Positions 13,036 to 25,933 of a DNA stretch of 64,000 nt are shown piece by piece. Within the stretch, counting starts at the first letter, position 1, and each line of letters starts with the position of its first letter. Source of the DNA: Trichoplax sp. H2 (lineage: Eukaryota; Placozoa; Uniplacotomia; Trichoplacea); assembly GCA_003344405.1 (NCBI GenBank), contig NOWV01000092.1, forward strand, positions 1 through 64,000, written 5' to 3'. Under the pieces are notes generated by a model that searched no databases, was not told the DNA's origin, and saw nothing but the letters and a program-made list of their open reading frames with translations. The position numbers and the translations under genes were made by a program.

Positions 13036-15425
13036 GCTCATCTCTCACAACTAAACAGATAAATGAATTGGAAGAAGCTGAGGTACTGATTTCTGATCCT
13101 CAGTTGGCTGGGCCCTTACTTTCTAGATTAAAGAACTTGAAATGGATGCAATCGACATGGGCCGGTATTTTTGTCATAATATTATTTCATACATGGCTTC
13201 ATAGAGAGTTTACGCAGCTTACATTGTCGTGTTGATACTGGATATTTTCTTACAGATACACAGATGATAGATATGCCTTATCACATCTGTATTGTTTATT
13301 TTAGTCATATTGAAGTAGATTTAATTAGAGACAAGTAACTAAGAATCTAATGTTGTATTTTCATTAGGCAACGACGCTATGAAAAATTTTGTAACCACGA
13401 AAGTAAGTAAATATAGTGGTAATAATACTCTATATTCTTCTTTAGATTATAAACATTACTTTACAATACATAGTAACTATGTACAATAGATACAAAATTA
13501 ATAGTTACAATAATTAATTAGCAATAGTTTGGTATCTTGTGCTTGCCTTGCGCTCTACTATTTGGCCATTATCTATTTATAAAGCTTAGATTATTTCAAT
13601 AATTGTCGTGTATTTGGGAATGAAGGCATAAATCTTACTGCAAGACTTTATTAGCAGTACGATACTAACTTATCGTAGGGATAAGTAGTATGACTGTTCT
13701 AAAATCGAACACCATTAACTATGTTCATAAATATTGTGTACATATTGTTACATTACATGCACTAATAATTGTACTGGTTGATGTCATAGGCTAGTAAACA
13801 ATAAACATCTCAGTAATATGTGTTTCTTCTCACAATTTGAGTTAATGATGTAAGAAATTATGTTAAGTCTAGATATAGCTTTCATATTAAATTCATCTGT
13901 TTCGTTATTAAAGCCAACTTTTGTTATGACCCGGATGGCCGATACTTTCGGTTACACTATTTCTGAATATGTTCTTGCTCAAATAATTATTCATGAAAGA
14001 CACTTAGATCGTTACTGGCAGCAACAGAAAGATAAAATTTGGTATGGGTGTTACGTTTACTACTTATTAAATAGTACAAACACATAATCTTTCAAGGATT
14101 GTAATACGATTGATTTCTAAATTTATTTATCTTAAAGTGGATAATTACTATGCTTTTCATTTCATCAGGAAGCAAAGATCGGTACGTTCTCTTCAAGATC
14201 TTACGTTAGGCATACTTGGCGCTGGTAACATTGGCTGCCATGGTAATATTGGAATATTGTTGGTTTTACCACAAAACTATAACTGATTTTACTGAAACTT
14301 AATTTTTGTTTTACCATAAAATATGTAAAAGTTGCTAAAGTAGCAAAAAATATCGGAATGACAACTTGGGGTCTAGTCCGAAGAGAGTTACCCTCTCATG
14401 ATAGGTCTCCATTTGTTGATCACTATAGGTAAATATGAAATATTAGTAAATTTCTCATACTGATTCGATGTTATAGCTATAACATATGTAAATATTGGTA
14501 GATGATATTTGCAAGTAGCTTTGATTTTTAAATATTATTATCATGCAATTTTGTTCTAGAACGCAAAACAATCTACAAGAATTACTATCTGAAAATGATT
14601 ACATTTGCAACGTACTCCCTAACACTAGTAAAACTATGAATCTATTATCAGGAAACGTGTTAAAAGTCTGCGAAAAGAAGGTTAATTAAATGTCATTACG
14701 AAATAGCTGAGTGTAGAATTTCGAGATCATACCGGTGTATGGGCAATCTCTTAAGTAACTGAAATCTGCTGACACCAAACACTTTTTTGATAGAAACCTG
14801 TTTTTATCAATGTCGGAAGAGGTGGAATAATCGATGATAACAGCTTGATTACGGCTATAAGGTACTTTCAGAAAAATGAAATATTACTAGAGATAATGCT
14901 CACCCCATCTAAATAATTCTATAGAAGTGCTTGTTGTATTATAAGTTCTTGTATACCCACACAAGATATGTAATTAATTATATAATAATTTTAAGGAATG
15001 GATGGATCTCTGCTGCTATTCTTGACGTTTTTAACGAGGAGCCATTACCTGCGGATCACCCTTTCTGGACTATACCAGAGGTACGAACAAGTTTTAATGT
15101 CAATGTCATGCGACCTTGCTGTTATAATTTATTACAGTAAACAAGTAATAATTTATACTTGCATATTATCGAAATTTTGATAGATTACTATCACACCGCA
15201 TATATCTGGTCCAGGAATTCCAGTGAAGGTACGATTAGGACTTGAAGAGAGTTACAAAAAATAAAGATTACCTATTCTACGTTATGACTTTATACAAGAA
15301 TTCTTTTACATTAATTATAATTTTTACTTAACAACTAGATTTCAGAAGTATTCGTCAGAAATTTAAAATTTTATAATGCCAATAAGGACTTAGATTTTGT
15401 CTACAACTGGGACGAAGAGTATTAA
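13036..15425 (+). CDS. D-isomer-specific 2-hydroxyacid dehydrogenase
   Basis: Exons at 13036-13164, 13368-13402, 13914-14041, 14169-14242, 14332-14428, 14560-14680, 14794-14861, 14996-15080 and 15184-15228 (or to 15250), then a last exon ending at 15425. The product starts SLTTKQINELEEAEVLISDP and continues LKWMQSTWAG. It then shows the NAD-binding GILGAGNIG motif (GxGxxG) and the catalytic Arg in INVGRGGIID, Glu in DVFNEEPLP and His in ITPHISGPG. These define NAD(P)-dependent 2-ketoacid reductases such as glyoxylate/hydroxypyruvate reductase and phosphoglycerate dehydrogenase. The first coding exon (about 40-50 residues) is not found. An open frame at 12745-12919 could supply it in the right phase, but looks unlike the family. 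The last junction is uncertain: the final frame (VFVRNLKFYNANK) is reached cleanly only if exon 9 runs to a gttaca donor at 15251 or a microexon exists. Substrate cannot be predicted. Confidence 0.88.
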
Positions 15426-16728
15426 AAATTTGCCACATTCTTATTTATCCTGCGCTGAATCTCTATAAATTATTTAGATATGCTAAAACTATAAAATGTT
15501 GTTTAGCAGATAGAATTGATTGTAGGTAACTTTTAAGAACTTTATTAATATGCATGCACGATATATTACAAAATATGATAATAAGCGGTTGCAACTAATC
15601 TATCTACAGGTCTAGCTCCCAAACTGAAAAAGTTTCTTACAATAGTAGATCTTGCGCAATAGTCTATGCCACTTAAATTTATTTCTCAGTATTTCAGTTT
15701 AGCCGTAGCGACAGGAGGGTTTACAGTACTTGAAAAATTGTATTTTAACTTAAAGTAATCTTACTTACTCACTGTAAATGAAATTTGAATTATTTTATTC
15801 TTCTTAATTGATACGATACAAAGGGATAGTCTGACATGCAACGCGTTTCTAAATGTAATGTTTAATATTGAAAAAAAAATCTGTTACAAACATTCTTCGA
15901 TAGTAATATAGATTAATTTAAAGGTTGAGGTTGTACTGTACTGTTTTTCCTGTTATGGTATTATCTACCAAATGCAAAATGTATGTCAGCACAGCTGGGT
16001 ATAGAATAAAATTCTGATATTTTATTATAAATTTTTGTTGTATATTTTTTATATACGTTCTGGACAAGCATAGCCAACTTAAGCAAGTTAAATAAATAAC
16101 ATGCGTAGTCGTGCATCTTAAGTTAGCAGGTTTATACTGAAATGAAGCTATAAACTTGTTAATACAGGAGATTATGGGGAGATAATTTCTATAGGTTTGT
16201 TTTTATAAAAGAATATTTCTAAAAGAATTGTACAGTATCAGACAATAAATCATAGGTATATTTGTAAACTTGGAGAAGTAATAGAATCTCAGTCAAATGT
16301 AATTGTACTTATTTGACTTTGGAATCATTATAATAATTATTATTACCTACTAATATTACAATTAGGTAATCAATGTAGAATGAGTTACAAAGTAGAAATA
16401 AGGTTTCCAGTACATTACTGTTCCTTAAATTGTTGATTATGGTAATACATATAATCATAACGTTTTTACGATATCGAAATTTTTTTCAATGCTAAAAAAG
16501 AGGAACGTTCTTAAAGAAATTTGGAACAGCTATTTCCATGATTAATATAGTATCTGAGTAAAATTCAATAAAAAAATACTTTTCAAGTGATACTCCATAA
16601 CAGTAACAGTTATCATAGGTTTGTATTTGATATACCGATATTATGATATTATGATTTACAAGTTTTAACAGATCTCCTATCTAAATTAGAAAAGCTAATA
16701 AAATTAAATAACTGTAACTAAGACATTA
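15426..16728. other. Intergenic, no gene recognised
   Basis: Very AT-rich spacer between the 3' ends of two convergent genes, the dehydrogenase (+) and STARD3 (-). No conserved frame seen. Confidence 0.5.
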
Positions 16729-19700
16729 CTACTTCACTGTTGCTATTCTTCGTCGCAAATTTTTAATAAAATCTATCATTACGCTGGCAATGGCAAAATC
16801 GACTACATTCTTGGGTAACCATCCCTTTCAATAACAAGAAAAAATTAGTAACTTTATACGATAGTAAAATGATATCATATTTTTTAACACAGTAGAACTA
16901 TACGCAATTACAGTATTACGAAGCCTCAATGCTTCACAAATAAATCGCTAGAATGATAAAAAAAATAATTTAATTTTATAATCTAATAAGTTATGATTTC
17001 TTTTAGCATTTGTAATCTTGATACCTACCTTTGGGTCAGTGTGGAGTAGCCATGTATAATGGGATGCATTGGCATTATTTTGTAAAGGTCTTATAATCCA
17101 AGCGGAAAGTTTATTTTCACCTCTATGAAATCAAGATGTTTTGAGTTAATATTAACAATTAAGCTTAAGAGGGCCACTGAGTTCATACCTAACATAGGAG
17201 CGATGGGTTGGCATCAAATCATCATCCTTTATAGATGTACTATAAGTGCGATAATAGCCATTTTCTATCTCCCAGTGTCGAATCGATAAAAAATCTCTGT
17301 ATAGTGATGGATAACATAAATAGAACAATTATTGCCATGAATAAGACGTTACTATAAGAAAAAATTTTAAGACAGTTCTTTAAGAGCACTCTGGAATATG
17401 AAAAGCATTTCATATAATATGATAGGTAAATATAAATAATAGATGAAATCTCACTACCTCTTCGAAACTAGACCATTCCCAGACTCTGCAACTATGGCGT
17501 ATAAAATATCCGTCTGATCGTCTAGTTTTTTCAAAATCTAACAATAAAAGTATCAACAAAGTCAATTAATGAAAACAATGCTATACAGAGCCAAGGATTT
17601 AATATGGCGTAAGAAAGAAAAAAAGGATTTTCCATTGAATTTTATTCTTTGTATCTTTCACCTTATTTTGTACGACAGTGGAATCCCAATCCGATTGATG
17701 TTCGCAATCAAGGCAAATGACTTGGAATAGATCTGCTGGCTTACAATCCAGAGCGATCTAGCAAAGGTAGAAATAAAAAATGCCTAGCGTTTATTTTTCA
17801 GTTGATTATGACTAAACATGAAAAAGCATCTGATATTAATTAAATGAATAAATCAAGGCTTACGAGTAGACATTAATCACCATGTATTAATCAAAAATAC
17901 TAACCCGTGCTCTAAAAACTTTCCCAATACCTTGTACATTACGGCTATCAACAACCAAATTATCCTAACGAGAGTCATGAAAAGGATTATTACAAGATGT
18001 ATCGAGATATCGAGAAAAGTATAACTATTGCATAATCTTACAGTGGTCTTTTCAATTTTCCAATCAGTATCAATACTAAGTAAATCGTTTACTGTAATCG
18101 ATAGATCCTTAACCAGTTCCATATGTTCTGAAAACTAGTATTTTTTTATTTAATATAAAAATAAGAAATATTAAAACCCTGTTAAACTAAATGAAAGCGA
18201 TACAATTTCTAGACCTTATCATCAGGAACTGGACTTGAAGCTCTACTGCCAGGCAATGAGTAAAATCTGGAGCTTACTGGACTTCCTCGCGGTATGGTAT
18301 CCTCTTCCTTATCGCTTTCTTGCTGATCAATACTAACGAAACTGTGTCTGCAATCCGAATTAATTACATGATCAGCGCCAGTAATAACTTTTTCATCCAA
18401 GCTATGCGTTATATGATCTTCAGCAGCTAACCCTCTTTCACTATTTGTTGGTGAGCCTAGGAAGAAATAATTTTAGATACTTAGTTAACATTTAACTTTA
18501 GAACTGCGAATAACTACTAAAATTGTAGTCATAAATTAGAAATTTATTTGTACCTTTGGGCGAGTAGAAAGGTTCCGAATATATTGTTACCCTATTATTT
18601 AAGTAGTTTTAGTTTTGATGAAAGTCCAACTATAACATAAACAATTCAAAATATTGATAACAAAAAATTCATCGAACCTATTGTCACTCCACAATAATGG
18701 TTGTGTTTCATTGTTTGAATTGCTTGGGGTATTTGTATTCGGAACAATTTGTCTTACAGCTAGGCAGTAATAAAAAGGCGGAAGTTAAGTTTGCTCGTGA
18801 CCAAAAAGAAGAAATTTATGCAACTACTAGATATAATGTTTTACTTTACAGACTAGTTCAATTATATTAGACATCGTATCTACCGTTTCGTAAATGCAAT
18901 TGTCTGTGTCTTTTCTCCTTAGGAAGAACCTATCAATTGATAAAAATGTTTAACATTACGCGATTACGAGTCGCTCAATCACAGGCAAAGTATAGGTAGA
19001 ATGCGATATTTTTTACTTCATTTTTTAGCAACTAACAATTTAATTTCGTTATAAATCTCAATTTAATTTCATTATAAATTTCTGTTTGGTAAGTAATATT
19101 CACAGTATGCTAATTACGTTAATAAGAATTATATTACGAGACTTGTAGATATCTATAACGCAAAAACTACTTCTATAATTATCAATTTCAGCCATTAGCA
19201 GAGTTCAACACTGTAATAGTACCTTAAAATCGAATATCCATGTTTCTATCCAGCAATTAAGAAAAGATATAACAAAAATGAGATAGTCCATAGGATGGGT
19301 AGTAGAAGTAGTAACTGCAGTAAACTGGAAGATTACGAATAAAATAAGTTAAAAAAAATATTTTTGTCCAAAGTGTGGATCATTAAAAAGCATTTATAGG
19401 GTAACGCTTGTAAAAACGAGTGATCTATCTTCGAGCATAGAATCTTATTTCGTAGCTTACGTCGTAAAAGAAAATCTTGACTACTAAATAAACAGATGTT
19501 CCCAATGTGGTAAACTGTAATGATGATTAGAATTAGTCATTATTACATTATTCCATTAAATCATTAATTGAAGAAAAGTACAAAATTCTACTTACTGCTA
19601 CCATTAGCCAGTGATCGCATTTACATACAATATATGCCATGAATAAAAGAATGAATCTCCCTCCAGCTAGTAACTTTTAATTTAAAAATTGAATACTTTT

Positions 19701-22700
19701 TTATATAATCAACTGTTAATTGACATCATTCCATTGCTTTACAAGAAAATTTGTAATTAGCCAAGATAGCAATCAATAAAATGGGATGTATGAATGTATT
19801 ATCAAGTAGATGCATTGACATTCTTACCACAAAATCGAATAATGATGTTTTGAAGTTGAAACGCACTATTTGTTGTTCAAAAGGCTCATGGATCCGACCA
19901 GCTTCTAGTAACTAAGATTGTTGTAATTGAAATTAGACTTATTGATCAAACAATTTGTAAGATAGCGGTGATATAATCTCAGCTGAGATCATTCTTAATT
20001 TGCATGTACTGTATTTCAGTATCCGACTTATTACGTTTTGACGATTGATTACTTCATATCGACATTAGCCTAATCAAGGACAGCTATAATATTTGCAAAC
20101 TTTAATTAATTACTCTTCCAATATGTTTGGTATTATAAAATTTTTACGTTTTGATGATTGATCACTTTATATTCACATTGACCTCATCAAGGACCCTTTG
20201 GTCTATGACAAAGTCAATGGAAGAGAAATGGCAACTAAACTGCTCTTCAATACTATAAAAAATCATGTTGCACCCAGCCTAAGAGCGATTGATGTATACG
20301 AGGATAGCCAGTACTAAATACGCTGAAGTCATTATCCAATTTTACAAAATAAAATAATACTATTATCAGCAAAGTTTGACAACAATCATAGTCTAGCCAA
20401 CTTGGGCAATTATTTAATTATTTTTAATGCCTGCTATCATTACCTTGACTATAACTATATTGTACGTACACTGTGACGAAAGCAAGCTAATTCATGGTAT
20501 ATTTTCGATTAGTCTACGCTATATCCTACTTACTGTATCGCTACGATATTGTATTGATAGAAGGGGGATATTATAGACAATTTTGAATTATTTAGAATAT
20601 TTATTACAGCTGTTAAAAAGCAATTATATAATTGAATTTATGAGTGTTATTGACTAACTAGTAATTAATTGAAGAATTCTTAAAGCTGTCGTTCCAGCCA
20701 GTCAATACCAAGATTAATTTAATTTAATTAGTTGGATCTTGCGAAGAATAAAATGTCTCAATCTACGTATCTAACTAAGCCGGTTGATTTACTGTAATTT
20801 GAAAACTGTCATCGTTCGAGATATAGTGCAAGTGATATCTCAATTTCTTCGTCTTCTATCCATTATCATGGTAGCTAGCGGTAATATTTCATCAATTAAT
20901 TATCATATGCTCATGACCTTGTGTGAATTTCCTGTCATTAATTAGTTTCAATGTTGACTGTTATTATTACTTTTTTTTAACTGTGGCTGGGATAAGTATT
21001 GTACGCCTGAGGCACCTCAGCTTGCTATTAGCTATTATTTACTGTTATAGAATATTCTGCGACATGTTTGGAAGGGCGATCTATAACTTATGCTAACATT
21101 CAGTTTAATTTCATTGTGCTGAGCGCCTTATTGACTTTCATGCAATAAAGATAGAGTATGTAAAAGGTAAAGTAAAAATTGGTTATCATCAGTAAGTTTC
21201 TTCCTGTTCATTAAGCATCTACGCGCACAGCAGAGAGAGTGAAAACATTTTGGTATAGGTAAAGTACTATGAAAATCTACGATCGCTTTTTCTATTATTT
21301 TGATTACCAATAATTATAAAAATAGATGATACAGTTGTCAGAAGATAGGAAGGATAACCTGATATTCTATCCTTTAATTAGTACGGTGAATATGATACAA
21401 TTTGTTAAGATCAAGTAAATGCTGAGAAATTAGAATTATCAACAATATTTTCCTTCAGATAGATAGATATTCTGTATCAAGTTCAAGGCAATAATACGAT
21501 TTTGCCAAAGTGCAGTATTTAAATTGTACCAGTCTGGTCTGTAATTAAGTGTTTTACTGTAAAAACAAGCGTATCCATTAAAGTCTATTTCCTAAGGATC
21601 ACTCGATCATTTTGACGTCATAAAATCTTGTATTTCTACATTAGACCTCTAAGGATATTTTATTTTAATTAAATAAGTATCATTAAATCGGTATAGGAAA
21701 GCAGTTTAGTAGCACAAAGTACCAGGACAGTGACAACTAGATTACATTATTTGGTAGTTGATTAACTCCATTGGAAAGGGCAATCAATGAGGGCGCTGGC
21801 AGTCATTGATCTGCACTTTCTTTGTCATAAGAATGGACTGGCACACGGAATGGATATCAACATCAAGTATTTTATGATGCCGTACTTGACATACCTGGTG
21901 GACAGTAAGATTGAGACAAAACATTGGCTATTTATCCTATAGGGTTAAATCATTTTCAACAGTTTAACAGGGTTCATTTTGGCTGTAAAAAAGAGAAAAT
22001 GAATAGATGATGTGTCTACGGTACTGGGTGTATAGGCATGGCGAGATGTTCTTATAGTATCAGTCACTAAATTCGTCTACTTTTAGCGCATTTATCGGTA
22101 CTAGTAAAAGAATAAAATGGAAATCATTTTCTCTTGATTTCTTGCTATGATTGTCTAGTGGACATTTTAGACCCTTATTCAGGACTGTCCCATATTCTCA
22201 GTGTGTTAGAATGCCGCCATGACAGCGAATCCTGGTCGTGCATGGCACTACAGTTTACGTCCTTTGGGCATCCTACGTCATACATTTACACAGTTTATAC
22301 GCGTCCGCTCGTTTTAAATGCTACACCATAATAAATAGATACACTAGGAGTATAAACAAAAATCTCCTACAATGTGGACTGGATTTGTGTGAAAGTACAG
22401 CTTTGCCGGTGTGTTCAAGCATGGTTAGCATGGATCGATGATGGCGATGTAGACATAAAATAACTTGTTGACGCTATTACTGTATGATCAATATTTTGTA
22501 AGGATGACGACGTTTGGGGATGAAAATGCAATACAGATACAGCTTAGATGATCCCTAAAGGATGGCAAAGCTTAGTCGAAATAGAAATGAAAAAATAAAG
22601 ACTGCTTTGATAAAATGACTCCATTAGAATGGCTAGAATAGGACTGCATGCTTGATATTTTGATAGGACAAAGAGGGGTAGAAATGGAAAATAGATAGTG

Positions 22701-23276
22701 CTCAGATGAAATTACTCAATTAATGCATAGATACAGTAGATTGATTTGATTATTATTTATATACGAGTACTATCATGATCCATGTCTTGTAAAGGTGAAG
22801 AGGTTGGTGAATTGAAAGGGAAAATCAACACTGCCTCAAGGAAATTACTTTATTAGAATATCATGATTGATATCTTGTCAAGATGAAGTGGCTGAGAAAT
22901 GGAAGATTGATATTGCTCCGATAAAATTATTATTATCATCGGAGATGATATCACGTCAGCAATGGAAAGGATAATCACAACGTCAAGGAGAATTTACGAT
23001 CTGGAAAGCTCCAAGATTGAACTTACTACATCAACTTACCTTGGTATAAATAAACCACATAACAAATACTAAAAGAGCGTCAAAAAAGGCGAAGAGACCA
23101 AAGAGACGTCGAATCGTCGAGACACCACAGTACCAGTCGTGATTACTTCCCTGATTGATGTTGACATCATGACCGCTACGCGTTTGCCGCTCATCTTGAT
23201 CAGTCCTATCCTCATTATTGAGCAGCATTTTTGTGGATAATTCTCGATTGCTTCTACCAGTGTTGCTATCGCTCAT
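16729..23276 (-). CDS. STARD3: STARD3/MLN64: MENTAL plus START domain cholesterol-transfer protein
   Basis: Sixteen exons (23040-23276, 19828-19911, 19596-19673, 19461-19514, 19223-19324, 18884-18929, 18678-18759, 18554-18591, 18215-18456, 18042-18134, 17905-17964, 17662-17757, 17458-17537, 17189-17296, 17029-17122, 16729-16824) join in frame to 529 residues. After a hydrophilic start, TIRRLFGLFAFFDALLVFVM opens the four-helix MENTAL domain, continued by RFNFKTSLFDFV, the HWLMVA helix and CWIETWIFDFKVLP. A serine-rich linker follows, with SEPFYSPKGS and SRFYSLPGS. The last about 200 residues are a START lipid-binding domain (SDWDSTVV, MPTHRSYVRGENK, WLLHTDPKGWLP). In vertebrates the protein sits on late endosomes, contacts ER VAP proteins through a phospho-FFAT motif and moves cholesterol. 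The first intron is about 3.1 kb; the others are mostly short. It is longer than human STARD3 (445) because of the linker. Confidence 0.93.
20031..20200. repeat. Diverged direct repeat, about 113-bp period, in STARD3 intron 1
   Basis: Two copies of ttacgttttga(c/t)gattgat followed by a catta/ttga(g/c)c(t/c)(a/t)atcaagga block, at about 20031 and 20144. Intronic. Confidence 0.65.
20200..23030. other. Remainder of STARD3 intron 1, no nested gene recognised
   Basis: Lies between the first and second STARD3 coding exons. Open frames near 21128-21310, 22134-22331 and 22238-22441 have no family resemblance or splice support. The antisense frame of an intron is not expected to stay open longer than this by chance. 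Confidence 0.5.
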
Positions 23277-23349
23277 GTATGCTTAATTTAGATCAGTCGA
23301 CAGGACCAATGGATGGATAATAAATAAATAACTTAACTTGTTAATACTC

Positions 23350-23570
23350 AATATTCCAGCTCGATCGATTTCCAATTCTTCAACAAGGATGCTAGCTAAT
23401 AATCGTCAATATCAACGGCTTACCAATGCCAATTTTGACTATTACTAGATCTAGTCTTGACCCAGCAAACTCGTCCCAATTCCAGCCCGATCGATTTCCA
23501 ATTCTTCAACAAGGATACTGGCTAATCATCAACATCAATTGCTTACCAAGGCCAATTTCCAGTATCATCC
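23350..23570. repeat. Tandem duplication, about 126-bp period
   Basis: Two copies of ccagc(t/c)cgatcgatttccaa, followed by ttcttcaacaaggat and gctaat, at about 23356 and 23482. Located upstream of the STARD3 start codon, so it may overlap that gene's promoter region. Confidence 0.8.
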
Positions 23571-24439
23571 AAGGCGAAAGATTATGCTAACACTTAACTT
23601 TATCGATAGAGAAGTAATCTAGCCGATCGATATTGTATACTGTAATGGCGATGTTTTCTTTCTTTTGTTATCTGACTTCAAGTCTGTATCGAGGTCGGGA
23701 TTCCGTCCTGCTTTCCGTAACAAGAGGGGCTTGAAGAGAAAATTCAATAGTTCTGTTCCAGTTGGAGTAAGTGTCCGTACATGAAGTTTGGCGCATACTG
23801 TACTGTATAAAAATAAAAGAATGTCCAGCTCTGTATAGGACGAAGTCAAACTGGCCTAAGCAAATCTATAGTATAACGTAGTATACAGTATTACACTCGA
23901 ATTTGTCTTAAAATAGTATACAAAATTGAAATCCTGTTTCTCCATCTTGGCTGTACTATCCAATCTATCCTTTGCCGAGAGAAGTACTCGCTAGTCGAGA
24001 TCACTTGCACGATAGACTGCTAAAAGAAAACGAGTAGTAGCCTATGGTTGTAGTCATCGAGAGTCTTTCTTGCTTAACGCCATACTGTTGCGATAGCATG
24101 ACATCATTGTAATGACTGCGCTGGCGCAGTCGTAGCACTCGACATCATCACCTTTCCAATGACGTAATGAGATCGAGTTTAGTGGATTGCTAATCGTAAA
24201 TGAATTAGGTAATGAATTAATCAAATCCTGCAATGAAGAACATCTCATAGGTACCAAGAGGTTTATCTTGATTAAGTAATTCATCTCTAGTAGCGAGTGA
24301 TTGGAAATTGACTAACTTATATACTGCATATAATTTCCGCATTTTGCCATGCATCATGAGATGTTTGCTATTGGCAAAGATGAGTAGGAGGAGGGAAGGG
24401 AAAGGTAAACTTTCAATTCAATTTTGAATTACACCTTGC

Positions 24440-25490
24440 TGATGTGGTATACAATCTTGGCATACCAAGGCAATTGTTAAGCAAATTAATCTCCAAGAAA
24501 CACGCGTAGATTGCAAAGCAGTCTATTTCATACAGTACATCGGGATAAATCATTGTACTGCACGAATAGTTGCAGCTAATGTCACTAGGTGCCTACTTTC
24601 AAAGGGATCTTAGCATGCCAAGCCAATTGCTAAGTAAATTAATCTTCAGAAAGCAATCCTAGATAAGAAAGAAATCGATTCTACACATGGATCGGTCATT
24701 CTACTAGATGTATATTGGAAACTAATATCGCCAGGTATACTTTCTTAGTATACCAAGGCCATTGTCAAGTTAATTAATCTCCAGCAATATGTTTCATACA
24801 TACTCGTAATGTCGTGATATGGCATTCTACTACATACATATTTGCAACTAGTCACCTGGTACACTTTCAAATTCAATCCTAGCATGTCAAAATAATTCTT
24901 AGGTAAATTAATTTTTTAGCAAGTACTCTTAAATTAGAAAGTAAGAAGTTTCATATATAGTGATAGATCATTCTACTGGACGTGTATTTACAACTAGTAT
25001 TACCAGCTCATTTTGAATCAATCTTAGCATACCAAGGCAATTGCTAAGCAAGTTAATAATCCGTAAATATCCCTAGACTAAAAAGAAATGTAATTCACAT
25101 AGAGTAATAGGTTAACTTGATATTTATAACTAGAGTTAAGGGCAGAGAGACGGAAGGTATACTTATAATCAAATTTGCGAAAGATTACACATTGCTGATA
25201 TCGCTTACTATCTTGACATATCAAAGTACTTATCAAGCAAGTAAATCCCTAGTAATACTCCCAGATTAAAAAGTAACCTCTTTCAACGCAGTGAAAGGTT
25301 ACACTACTGTAAAATTGCAACTAGAATCAGATATCGGGTAGACGGAAGGTACAATTTCAATCAAATCTTTTGCATAGGATAATTCCTTACGGATACCATC
25401 TACACATTGTACAGTCTTAACGCACCAAGATATCTGTGAAACAAACTAATCTCCCATAAATACTCCTAAACTAAAAAAGCATTATATTCT
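24440..25490. repeat. Old degenerate repeat array, about seven copies of 135-200 bp
   Basis: The phrase ctt(a/g)gcataccaaggcaattg, then (t/c)taag(c/t)aaattaatct, recurs at about 24457, 24610, 24745, 24885, 25020, 25212 and 25412. Each occurrence is followed by a related stretch with a ttctac(t/a)... segment. Divergence is high and the spacing irregular, so this is an ancient satellite-like array with no coding potential. Confidence 0.8.
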
Positions 25491-25933
25491 TACTATGCAT
25501 TCAGTTGGTAATCTATTACGTGCATAATACAATACGAGTACAGTTGCTCTTACGACATTTTCTATTTTTAGAGAATTGTCAAAGTTGAATTTATCCATCG
25601 AACAACTATAGTACTGCCCATCAAAATCAGGTCAAATCTAAAATTGGTGTGATAACAATAGTGTCATTGAAATTCAAGGCATGCATATTAATCAATTAGT
25701 AGTAAGACAATGATAGTATCCAAAATTGCGTTAATTAATTATATGCATGTCATAAATAGACATTCTCTTTCAATTACACGTTAATTTTTTATTCCAATTT
25801 TCCATAATCATAACCATAAAATAAGTCCATGCTTCTAGTATGCTTAACGACGTATTTGCCCACGTCTATCTAGTACATTCAAGATTGCAATTTCGCTACC
25901 CGATCGAAGCTTCAACATCTTCTTCAGTGTCAT

